Source of the DNA: CAYMDP01 sp964389375 | GTDB taxonomy: Bacteria > Bdellovibrionota > Bdellovibrionia > Bdellovibrionales > UBA1609 | Assembly: GCA_964389375.1 (NCBI GenBank) | Contig: CAYMDP010000013.1 | Span: 1 to 58,703, forward strand | Reading direction: 5' to 3' | DNA length: 58,703 nt | Shown: in pieces, positions 33,369 to 41,099 of the stretch | How positions within the stretch are numbered: the first letter of the stretch is position 1 | Layout of the letters: each line of letters begins with the position of its first letter | Notes under the pieces: generated by a model | Told to the model about the DNA's origin: nothing | Databases searched by the model: none | What the model saw: only the letters and a program-made list of their open reading frames with translations | Translations under genes and position numbers: made by a program

Positions 33369-34646
33369 ATGGCAACGGTGTTTATTGGGCTTGCCTCCTT
33401 GTTTTTTCTTGGGCACGCACTGAGTTGGGTTTTTTTAAAAACTAAAATTCCTGATCTTTTGATATTGGTTTTTTTAGGCTATCTGCTTGGACCGATCTTA
33501 GGTGTTGTCGATGCCACGGATCTGGGAAAGGTCGGAGCGATTGTCTCGACGGTGGCCCTTATTGTTATTCTTTACGAGGGTGGATTAAACTTAAGTACAA
33601 AAGATCTTTTGAAGGGCTCACTTCCTGCCGCCGGTATGTCTTTTCTCGGCTTTTTCTTGATCGTGCTTGCAGCAATACCTTTGGCGCTTGCCTTTGGGGC
33701 ACCTAATTTTTTAATGGCTCTTCTTGTGGGCCTTGGGATTAGCAGTACCTCTTCAGCAATTGTGATTCCTATGGTTAAAAGCTTATCTATCAGCTCAGAT
33801 ACAAAGACTGTTCTGACTTTAGAGTCCGCCTTCACTGACGTTCTTGCGATCGTGGTTTTTTTAGCAATGGTCGACGCCGCCAAATCTGGAAACTACGAAG
33901 CTGCGGATATTTTACTGGGCCTTGGCTCTCAACCTATCGTCTCTGTTTTATTTGGAATCGCAAGCGGAGTGATTTGGGCTTTGGTAAAAAAACATTTCTC
34001 TCATATTCTGAAGATGTCTTTTGCAGGAGAAGCCTGGGCCCTTTTGACCTACGGTATTGTCGAGGCTTCTGGAATGAATGGCGCACTCGGGGTTTTAGCT
34101 CTGGGCTTTACACTTGCAAATTTAAATCTGATGCCTGCATTCCTAAAGAATCAGCTGTCTTCAACACCTGTTACAAATTCCGAGATGCTGCTTCTTGGGC
34201 AAATTACCTTTTTGCTAAGAACCTTTTTCTTTATATACCTTGGCCTTTTGATTCAGTTCTCTGGTCCCAAGATCGTGATTTTAGCGATTATTCTGTCGGT
34301 GATGATTCTTGCAACCCGCTATCTATCGGTTCGCTTGATGTTTAAAGCAAAATCTTTAAATCGCTTAGATGCGATGATCACGACGGCAATGGGTCCAAGG
34401 GGGCTTGCCTGTGCAGTTCTTGCGACCGTTCCACTTCAGCAGGGCTTAGTCGGCGGAGAATTCGTACAAGAGGTTGTTTTTGCTGTGGTGCCTTTAACGA
34501 TTTTTCTGACCGCCGTTTTCGTAGCGATCTTCGAAAACCCTCAGCTTCGCCCCAAAATCGACAAGTGGTTTAGACGCTATCCTGAAAACTTAGAGCCCTC
34601 GCCGAGCCTGACTCCCGCCACGGCTGCAGCGCCCGCAAAGGACTAA
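33369..34646 (+). CDS. CPA2-family monovalent cation/proton antiporter
   Basis: A 425-residue membrane protein with about 12 helices and the Na/H exchanger-fold pattern: KIPDLLILVFLGYLLGP, ILYEGGLNL, SSTSSAIVIPM and ESAFTDVLAIVVF, whose acidic residues fit an ion-binding helix. There is no TrkA-N domain at the C-terminus, so it is a short NhaP/KefB-like form. Probably a Na or K antiporter of the inner membrane. It ends 12 bases before the assembly gap. Confidence 0.88.
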   Translation: MATVFIGLASLFFLGHALSWVFLKTKIPDLLILVFLGYLLGPILGVVDATDLGKVGAIVSTVALIVILYEGGLNLSTKDLLKGSLPAAGMSFLGFFLIVLAAIPLALAFGAPNFLMALLVGLGISSTSSAIVIPMVKSLSISSDTKTVLTLESAFTDVLAIVVFLAMVDAAKSGNYEAADILLGLGSQPIVSVLFGIASGVIWALVKKHFSHILKMSFAGEAWALLTYGIVEASGMNGALGVLALGFTLANLNLMPAFLKNQLSSTPVTNSEMLLLGQITFLLRTFFFIYLGLLIQFSGPKIVILAIILSVMILATRYLSVRLMFKAKSLNRLDAMITTAMGPRGLACAVLATVPLQQGLVGGEFVQEVVFAVVPLTIFLTAVFVAIFENPQLRPKIDKWFRRYPENLEPSPSLTPATAAAPAKD

Positions 34647-34658
34647 GCTCCGGGGGGG

Positions 34659-34758
34659 NNNNNNNNNNNNNNNNNNNNNNNNNNNNNNNNNNNNNNNNNN
34701 NNNNNNNNNNNNNNNNNNNNNNNNNNNNNNNNNNNNNNNNNNNNNNNNNNNNNNNNNN
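34659..34758. other. 100-base assembly gap (N run)
   Basis: Exactly 100 N, the usual placeholder for a scaffold join of unknown length. The left side ends in a G-run (CGGGGGGG). True distance and content between the antiporter and the deoxyhypusine-synthase-like gene are unknown. Confidence 0.98.
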
Positions 34759-34848
34759 AGTGACACACCGCCAGAAAGAGTGGATTTTGACAAAGCAAAG
34801 GGCTATACAAAAGGCCTTTCAAGCTTCGGCTTATTTTGGAGGTTCCCT

Positions 34849-35814
34849 ATGGGTCCGATTTCTCAGTTTATCGATCATCACTACCGTCACTTTAATGCGG
34901 CCGCCTTAAAAGACGCCTCTAAGGCTTACAACACGCACCTCGAAAAAGGCGGCAAGATGATGATCACTTTGGCCGGAGCCATGAGCACCGCCGAAATCGG
35001 ATTGTCCCTAGCCGAGATGATTCGCCAAGATAAAGTTCATATGATCAGCTGCACAGGCGCTAACCTTGAAGAAGATATTTTTAATCTTGTGGCCCACGAA
35101 CATTATGTTCGGATTCCCAATTACCGCGATCTTTCTCCTGAGGATGAACAAAAGCTTTTAGATAAACATTTGAATCGAGTCACTGACACCTGCATTCCTG
35201 AAGAAGAAGCCATTCGTAGAATTGAGCGCCAGATTATTCAAAAATGGACGCAAAATTCAAAAGAAAATAAATCGGCTTTTCCTCACGAGTACTTTTATCA
35301 GTTGATCAACGAAGGTCTTTTAAAAGAGTACTATCAAATTGATCCAAAAAATTCTTGGATGGTTGCTGCTGCAGAAAAAAATATTCCGATCATTTGTCCT
35401 GGTTGGGAAGATTCGACTTTAGGAAATATTTTTGCCGGGCGCGTGATCGAGGGAAAAGTAAACCGCAATGCTGTTAAAACCGGAATCGACTACATGGTCT
35501 ATTTAGCTGGTATTTACGAAAACATGATGACCCCACAAGGTATTGGATTTTTTCAAGTGGGTGGCGGAATCGCCGGGGATTTCCCGATTTGTGTGGTTCC
35601 AATGCTTGAACAAGATCTTTTAAAGAAGGCTCCGAAGTGGGCTTATTTCTGCCAAATCAGTGATTCGACAACCAGCTACGGATCTTACTCAGGCGCAGTT
35701 CCAAATGAGAAAATCACTTGGGGCAAACTTGATGTAAAAAGCCCAAAATTCATCATCGAATCCGACGCTTCAATCGTAGCCCCGCTAGTTTTCTCTTACA
35801 TCCTGGGCTGGTAA
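34849..35814 (+). CDS. deoxyhypusine-synthase-like polyamine enzyme
   Basis: A 321-residue protein. I use ATG 34849 (MGPISQFIDHHYRHFNAA) because GGAGG lies six bases upstream; the frame is open back to ATG 34780. Family motifs are GAMSTAEIG, ISCTGANLEED, GWEDSTLGN, FFQVGGGIAGDFPIC and WGK, with K293 matching the catalytic lysine that forms the covalent intermediate in eukaryotic deoxyhypusine synthase. Bacteria lack eIF5A, so it presumably moves an aminobutyl group onto a diamine or related acceptor, for example making homospermidine. That substrate is inference, supported by speA and agmatinase-family genes nearby. Confidence 0.88.
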   Translation: MGPISQFIDHHYRHFNAAALKDASKAYNTHLEKGGKMMITLAGAMSTAEIGLSLAEMIRQDKVHMISCTGANLEEDIFNLVAHEHYVRIPNYRDLSPEDEQKLLDKHLNRVTDTCIPEEEAIRRIERQIIQKWTQNSKENKSAFPHEYFYQLINEGLLKEYYQIDPKNSWMVAAAEKNIPIICPGWEDSTLGNIFAGRVIEGKVNRNAVKTGIDYMVYLAGIYENMMTPQGIGFFQVGGGIAGDFPICVVPMLEQDLLKKAPKWAYFCQISDSTTSYGSYSGAVPNEKITWGKLDVKSPKFIIESDASIVAPLVFSYILGW

Positions 35815-35824
35815 ATTAAATGCC

Positions 35825-35858
35825 GAATTCCGTATACAGTTAACCGTATACGGAATTC
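35825..35858. terminator. hairpin between convergent genes
   Basis: GAATTCCGTATAC (35825-35837) pairs exactly with GTATACGGAATTC (35846-35858) around an eight-base loop. It lies between the ends of two convergent genes, without a T-run. The GAATTC-CG theme recalls the palindromes near 36390 and 39026. Confidence 0.55.
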
Positions 35859-35874
35859 CGAAAGAAATGCTTAT

Positions 35875-36258
35875 CTATAGTGGGCAGCAAGTCACAATGG
35901 CTTGAGCTTTTGCTCCCGCGGAATTGTCTGTAAAATGACAATCGGCTTGCCATCCAGTTGAAAGACCAGAGCGATCTGAAAGCGGGAAGCTATGAATAAG
36001 AACCGCATACTTGTTACGTTCTGAGCTACACTCTCCACCACCATTCAATGCATACTCTCCCCGTCCACACTGAACTTGAGCAATGTTGGTCCATCCTGAG
36101 GTCAGCACTCTGCACTGCCCAGGCCCCCTGTCATCTCTTCCTCCACGGTCTCGGTCGTTGCCGCCCCGTTGCTGAGCAAAACCTGAAGAGGCCACAAAAG
36201 CCGAAAAGATTGCTGTAAGAAATAACATTTTCAAAAGATCGGATTTTTTCAAGAACAT
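35875..36258 (-). CDS. small secreted cysteine-containing protein
   Basis: I start at ATG 36258 (MFLKKSDLLKML), which has GGAGG upstream. The frame continues to ATG 36366, but that part is not signal-like. The 127-residue product has a signal peptide ending near SGFA-Q, an Arg/Asp/Gly-rich linker (residues about 28-46), and a compact domain with seven cysteines (GQCRV, VQCGRG, GGECSS, ADCHF, VTCCPL), probably disulfide-bonded. No family recognised. Confidence 0.65.
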   Translation of the reverse strand: MFLKKSDLLKMLFLTAIFSAFVASSGFAQQRGGNDRDRGGRDDRGPGQCRVLTSGWTNIAQVQCGRGEYALNGGGECSSERNKYAVLIHSFPLSDRSGLSTGWQADCHFTDNSAGAKAQAIVTCCPL

Positions 36259-36389
36259 GTTTCCTCCAAAGGCGGTGTTTAGGACATTACAAAGTGAGCC
36301 AAAAGGTGACCAGTGATTCACTTCACCCTGCACTTGAGCAAGAGTGATGCCGAAGCAAAATGACACCGGACTTTGACTGATATCGGAAA

Positions 36390-36408
36390 TCAGAATTCGG
36401 ATATCCGA
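36390..36408 (+). repeat. 19-bp repeat flanking the 36.6-39.0 kb lipoprotein gene, left copy
   Basis: TCAGAATTCGGATATCCGA, containing the palindrome TTCGGATATCCGAA (36396-36409). Its exact reverse complement is at 39026-39044. A TGACACC sits nearby on both sides. The 375 bases from 36259 to 36633 hold only this repeat and presumably the two divergent promoters. Confidence 0.7.
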
Positions 36409-36633
36409 AATCCGTGAAATAGCTATCTCCCCTCTCTTGGCAGTCCTGATGGAAGGAAGTCCGAGACCCCAGGTTCGACCCGAAAATCTGGACTTTTCTG
36501 AGACTGTTTAACTTTTGCTGAGGTCTAAATCTTGGTCACTGAACTGGCTCTAAAATCTGCTTAATTCGGCACCTGATTTGCTCATTTAATAAGGGAGGTC
36601 TTCCGAAGAGTTGAGCGTCGATTAGGAGCCAAA

Positions 36634-39009
36634 ATGAGCCCAAGATCTGTTAAATTTCTTTTCGCATATGTGTCTCTTATTGGGACATTTTTATTCTTCC
36701 AAAATTGTGGTCAAAGCTTTGATGTCCAAAAAGTTGAAGTTAGCTCAGAAGATAACTCCTTAGGAGATCCAAACTCTCCGCCGATTGACCAAGAACCTCC
36801 CCTTCCTTCCGAATGTATGTCGGGAACCACACAGATGGGCTACCTTATTGAATCAGCTCTTCATCCTCAGCTTTGCGGAAACTTAGTTATAAAAAATTGT
36901 GTCGATGGAGAATGGGACAGAGACGATCAAATCTATCCCAGCTGCCAACAACTTTGCAGACACCCGATCACCAATGAAGCGGCAGCTCCAGGAATCACTT
37001 ACACGTCATACTCTTTGGCTCAGGCCGCAACTCAAGAGCTTTGTACCGGCGCGCGGATTGAAAGCACTTGCAGTCCTTCAACTGGACTTTTTACTCCAAA
37101 CCCAGGACCTCACGCTGCCTGTCTTGTGCAAGGGCAAACTTGTGCCTACCCAACTGGAATGGGCATCGCTGCACCCACTGGAAACATGCAAGGTGCGACT
37201 GTCACTGGATATTCTGCGCAGTCGGCCACTTACCCGACTCTTTGTGGAAACCAAGTCTCTAGAACTTGCCAGGCCTCAGGAAACTGGAGCGGAGCAACTC
37301 CCCTTTACACAACTTGCGAGCAGCGCTGTGTTCATCCAGATACCGATCAGCCATTGGCACAAAACTCGACTTACTCCTATTACACCAGACAAAGCGGAAC
37401 CGAAGCCGAGTGTAATGCCGCAAGAGTCAGTGCCACTTGCCAAGCCACCGGACTTTTTAATCCCTTGCCGCCGCAAACTCGATATCAAAATTGCACGGTC
37501 ACGGGTGGCACTACGGGATTACTTCCCCGAGCACAGCTTGAATTTGTAAACGCTTCCGGACAAAGACAACTTGTTGATGTTGTGGACGGAGAAACCGAAA
37601 TTTCGGGGCAGGCTCCTTTCTTAGTACAAATTGATGCCTCTCACTCCCGAGCCCCTACAGCCTTCGCTGCCCAATCTCAAATTACAGACCCTGAGGCCTA
37701 TGCCTTTTTGATGCTTGGATACCGAATCAACTTCGGTGAAAGTGTTGGTGGTTTCTGGCGCTATCCAGAAAGTTCTTCATTTTCAAGAGACGAAGAAACA
37801 GGCCCGCCGATTTTTTCTAGAGTCTATCGAAATCCTGGGTCTTATAGCGCAAGACTTCGAGTGCGCGATACCATCGGAAATGAATCCACCTTGCGCTTTA
37901 CAGTTAACGTCACGGCTCCAGCTACAACGACTCACATCCCAGCAACGGCTGGATCTTGGCCGAGCTTTCAAAGTAATCGACGCTATACTTTACAGGCTGG
38001 CGGCGACTATAGATCTTTTGGAGCAATAGATACCGGTGGATTACATAATATCGTGTTCGAGAAAACAGGATCCGGTGCAGACCCTATGATCTCCTCCTTT
38101 TTCCCAGATAATCGAAGTAAATTTTCGGCGACTCAAATCCGGGAATTTCGAGCAGCCCATATTCGTCTCATCAATATTGATATCGGAACCTTCATGGAGG
38201 GACAGCGGGGATTTGATTACGTAGGAGTCATCGGCGGCCTCATTCGACAATTTTCCGGGGGCGCCCAAAGTTTCTTTTGGCAAGAAGGTTCTGAAATCCT
38301 TCGGTCCAACGTGCGTTACTCCCGTGGTTTATTTTTGCAAGACACTGAGGCGCGCAGCACGACGGAAGGAAGTGGTTATATTATAATCGGCACCTTCAGG
38401 TCCCTACACGCCAGAAATACACGCTTTGTTCACACCGAAAACGGACCGACGACCTACGCCATGTTGCGTGTCTATGGATCCTACTTCTCGTTTAGAAATA
38501 ATCTTTGGTACTCTCAAGTTGATGGAGGAAGTGGCAACGGAACAGTGATTTCTATGTTGGCCATATCGGGCCGCTCGCCCACACAGTGGCGCAGTGACGA
38601 TGCTGTCGGCCCCATATCCTCGACAGACAACAATCAAGTCTATGGCTACATCAGTGAAAAACAGGTTTTACAAAATAACCAAATGTATGGGGCCAATTCC
38701 TTTTTAACCAACGGAGTCAGCTCGGTCGGAGGGGGAAACCCGTCCGGTGACCGCCTGGTGTACCCGCGACTGATCGGCTGGGAAGACAATGTCTTTTTCC
38801 CAAGCGGTGATATTGCTCGTCTGGGTCAAGGTGGTGAGCTTTACGGACAATATATGTTCTGGCGAAATAACAGAAAAGACATGGGACGCGGGTCATACAT
38901 CTCGGCCTCAACAGGAGCACCCAACCGAAATCTTGGAGACCAAACCACTTACAGCGGTCCCAACATTATCGAAAACGCAAACACAAGACCAACACCCTCC
39001 GGATTCTAG
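36634..39009 (+). CDS. large surface lipoprotein with Cys-rich repeats and beta-helix-like domain
   Basis: A 791-residue lipoprotein with lipobox FFQNC (Cys25), a form often seen in Bdellovibrio-type lipoproteins. From about residue 58 to 290 there are repeated cysteine modules (TLCGNQVSRTCQASGNWSG is the clearest; PQLCGNLVIKNCVDGEW parallels it). A PKD-like beta domain follows (about 300-425), then a long Asn/Gly/Ser-rich region resembling a right-handed beta-helix. It is probably exposed on the outer membrane and could mediate adhesion or prey contact. Function is inference. A pair of inverted 19-bp repeats flanks the gene. Confidence 0.7.
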   Translation: MSPRSVKFLFAYVSLIGTFLFFQNCGQSFDVQKVEVSSEDNSLGDPNSPPIDQEPPLPSECMSGTTQMGYLIESALHPQLCGNLVIKNCVDGEWDRDDQIYPSCQQLCRHPITNEAAAPGITYTSYSLAQAATQELCTGARIESTCSPSTGLFTPNPGPHAACLVQGQTCAYPTGMGIAAPTGNMQGATVTGYSAQSATYPTLCGNQVSRTCQASGNWSGATPLYTTCEQRCVHPDTDQPLAQNSTYSYYTRQSGTEAECNAARVSATCQATGLFNPLPPQTRYQNCTVTGGTTGLLPRAQLEFVNASGQRQLVDVVDGETEISGQAPFLVQIDASHSRAPTAFAAQSQITDPEAYAFLMLGYRINFGESVGGFWRYPESSSFSRDEETGPPIFSRVYRNPGSYSARLRVRDTIGNESTLRFTVNVTAPATTTHIPATAGSWPSFQSNRRYTLQAGGDYRSFGAIDTGGLHNIVFEKTGSGADPMISSFFPDNRSKFSATQIREFRAAHIRLINIDIGTFMEGQRGFDYVGVIGGLIRQFSGGAQSFFWQEGSEILRSNVRYSRGLFLQDTEARSTTEGSGYIIIGTFRSLHARNTRFVHTENGPTTYAMLRVYGSYFSFRNNLWYSQVDGGSGNGTVISMLAISGRSPTQWRSDDAVGPISSTDNNQVYGYISEKQVLQNNQMYGANSFLTNGVSSVGGGNPSGDRLVYPRLIGWEDNVFFPSGDIARLGQGGELYGQYMFWRNNRKDMGRGSYISASTGAPNRNLGDQTTYSGPNIIENANTRPTPSGF

Positions 39010-39025
39010 GGGGACAGTTCGGATG

Positions 39026-39044
39026 TCGGATATCCGAATTCTGA
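39026..39044 (-). repeat. 19-bp repeat flanking the lipoprotein gene, right copy
   Basis: Exact reverse complement of 36390-36408, 16 bases after the lipoprotein stop. It continues CTGACACCAGATATCTG, and may act with surrounding palindromes as a terminator between the convergent lipoprotein and permease genes. Confidence 0.7.
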
Positions 39045-39062
39045 CACCAGATATCTGCGCAG

Positions 39063-40082
39063 TTATTTTCGGGGATCGAAGGCGTCGCGGACTCCCTCGC
39101 CGATAAGGTTGAGGACCGTTAAGGTCAAGACCATGGCGATGGCTGGGTACACGGCAAGCCACCAGGCGATGGTGAAATAGTTTTGGGCTTGCTGAAGCAG
39201 TTCGCCCCAACTTGGAGTTGGTGGCGGAAGACCCAGGCCTAAGTAATCAAGAGCCGCCAGAGAATAAATTTGGCTTGCGATAATAAAAGGCGAAAAGGTG
39301 ATGATCGGACCAAGTGCGTTTGGCAAAATATGCTTAAATACGATTCTTAGCTGACCGATTCCTTGGGCTTTTGCAGCTTCGACGAATTCTCGCTTACGCA
39401 GTTTTAAAAATTCTGCCCTCATATAAACCGAAATCATCATCCAGCCAAAGACCACAGAGAATGCGACAAGAAGTGTTAAGTCTGCTCCAAAAATTGAAAC
39501 CAGAGTGATTAACATCAACAAGTAAGGCATCGATTCAAAGACCTCGACCACCCGTTGGCCAATCAAATCCGCCCAGCCCCCTAAAAAGCCCATCAGAGAA
39601 CCAACAAAGACCCCAGTTACAAAAGAAAAAAACCAAACCAAAATTGCAAAACCAATGCTGTAGCGAAATCCGTAAATCAATCTCGAGAAAACATCTCGAC
39701 CACGATCATCCGTGCCTAAAAGATTATCCTCCGAGGGAGGTGCCGGATAACTAGAAACCTCTTTATTGGACTCGTATGGATCCCACGGAATAACTGGCCA
39801 GATGGCCCAGTTGCCCTCTTCTTCTAAAGGCATTTTGCGATATTCGGTCACAAAAGCCCCTTCAATTCCAAAGACCGAGGGGTGATAGTTTTTAATAACG
39901 GGAAAATAAAGTGAGCCCTCGTAGCTCATCACAAGCGGCTTTGAATTTGCCCAAAATTCTGCCGTCGCACTTAGGAATAAAAGTCCAAGCAAAATCCAAA
40001 CTGATACAACTGAGCGCTTTAAGGCCTTAAAGCGGCGGTACCGCTTCAGTGTTTGATCATTTTTAATCCTAGATTCGATCAT
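39063..40082 (-). CDS. yejE: peptide ABC transporter permease, YejE type
   Basis: A 339-residue permease. YejE-type features are the long periplasmic insert after helix 1 (YEGSLYFPVIKNYHPSVFG) and NLLGTDDRGRDVFSRLIYG. The EAA loop is FVEAAKAQGIGQLRIVFKHI, then LPNALGPIIT. It overlaps yejB by four bases (ATGA). With YejA and YejB it imports peptides; no ATPase gene is adjacent. Confidence 0.92.
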   Translation of the reverse strand: MIESRIKNDQTLKRYRRFKALKRSVVSVWILLGLLFLSATAEFWANSKPLVMSYEGSLYFPVIKNYHPSVFGIEGAFVTEYRKMPLEEEGNWAIWPVIPWDPYESNKEVSSYPAPPSEDNLLGTDDRGRDVFSRLIYGFRYSIGFAILVWFFSFVTGVFVGSLMGFLGGWADLIGQRVVEVFESMPYLLMLITLVSIFGADLTLLVAFSVVFGWMMISVYMRAEFLKLRKREFVEAAKAQGIGQLRIVFKHILPNALGPIITFSPFIIASQIYSLAALDYLGLGLPPPTPSWGELLQQAQNYFTIAWWLAVYPAIAMVLTLTVLNLIGEGVRDAFDPRK

Positions 40083-41095
40083 GTGAAATCAATCCTTGGA
40101 TCGACGACCAAATAAAGAAGATCACTAACAAGCCGACCAAATAAAGACAAAACGGCTTGAATAAAAATTAAGGCCATTAAAACGTTATAATCGCGATTTA
40201 AAGCGGCCTTGTAGCCTAGCAAACCCATTCCATCGATATTAAAAATCTGTTCAATAATGATAGACCCTGCAAAAAACACGAACAGAAAACTACTAAAACC
40301 AGTCACAATCGGAATTAAGGCGTTTCGAAGAGCATGCTTATAAGTTACAGCCTTTTCGTTTAATCCCTTGGCCCGCGCCGTTCGCACGTAATCCAGTTTT
40401 AATTCTTCTAAAAGTGAATTCTTCATTAGGAAGGTCAGGACCGTGAAGTTTCCGATCACGTAACAAGTTAAAGGTAGGATAAAGTGATGAATCCGATCCC
40501 AAACTTGGCCCCAAAATGTGAGGTCGTGATAATTGTCCGAATAAAGGTCCCCTAAGGGGAACCAATCAAAAAAAGCGCCCCCTGCAAAATACACTCGCAG
40601 CAAAATCCCCAGAATCAGTGGCGGGATGGAGTACATCACCATTAAAATCACGCTGCTTGAGACGTCAAAACGATTGCCATCCCGGACGGCCTTCATAATC
40701 CCAAGCGGAATACAAATCAGATAGGTCAATATAAACGAGATAATTCCAAACTGCAGCGAGACCGGAAACTTATCTGCAATCACCGAGATCGCAGGCTCTT
40801 CGTAAGTAAAGCTGCGCCCAAAATCGAAAGTAAAAATGTTCTTTAGCCATAGAATGTAGCGTGTGTGTAAAGGTTTATCGAAACCATACTGCTTTTTTAA
40901 GGCTTCGATAACATCTTCAGAAATACCTAAATCCGAGCGCCCGCCCTCGCCACCAGCTCCTGCAAACTTCATCTGAGCAATTTTTTGCTCGACAGGGCTG
41001 CCTGGAGCCAAATTAATGACGACAAAGGACAAAAGAGTGATCCCGAACAAAGTCGGGATCAACATCATTAAGCGCTTAAGAAGGTACTTCCACAT
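40079..41095 (-). CDS. yejB: peptide ABC transporter permease, YejB type
   Basis: A 338-residue permease beginning MWKYLLKRLMMLIPTLFGI, with the large first periplasmic loop typical of YejB (SPVEQKIAQMKFAGAG, then GISEDVIEALKKQYG) and EAA loop YVRTARAKGLNEKAVTYKHA, followed by LRNALIPIVTG. It begins four bases after the binding-protein stop and overlaps yejE, so the three genes form one operon. Confidence 0.92.
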   Translation of the reverse strand: MWKYLLKRLMMLIPTLFGITLLSFVVINLAPGSPVEQKIAQMKFAGAGGEGGRSDLGISEDVIEALKKQYGFDKPLHTRYILWLKNIFTFDFGRSFTYEEPAISVIADKFPVSLQFGIISFILTYLICIPLGIMKAVRDGNRFDVSSSVILMVMYSIPPLILGILLRVYFAGGAFFDWFPLGDLYSDNYHDLTFWGQVWDRIHHFILPLTCYVIGNFTVLTFLMKNSLLEELKLDYVRTARAKGLNEKAVTYKHALRNALIPIVTGFSSFLFVFFAGSIIIEQIFNIDGMGLLGYKAALNRDYNVLMALIFIQAVLSLFGRLVSDLLYLVVDPRIDFT

Positions 41096-41099
41096 CGAA

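Noticed and set aside
36450..36485. Possible tRNA T-arm (GGTTCGACCC)
   Set aside because: No acceptor, D-arm or anticodon arm can be formed around it; a similar GGTTCGAC near 42956 is equally isolated.
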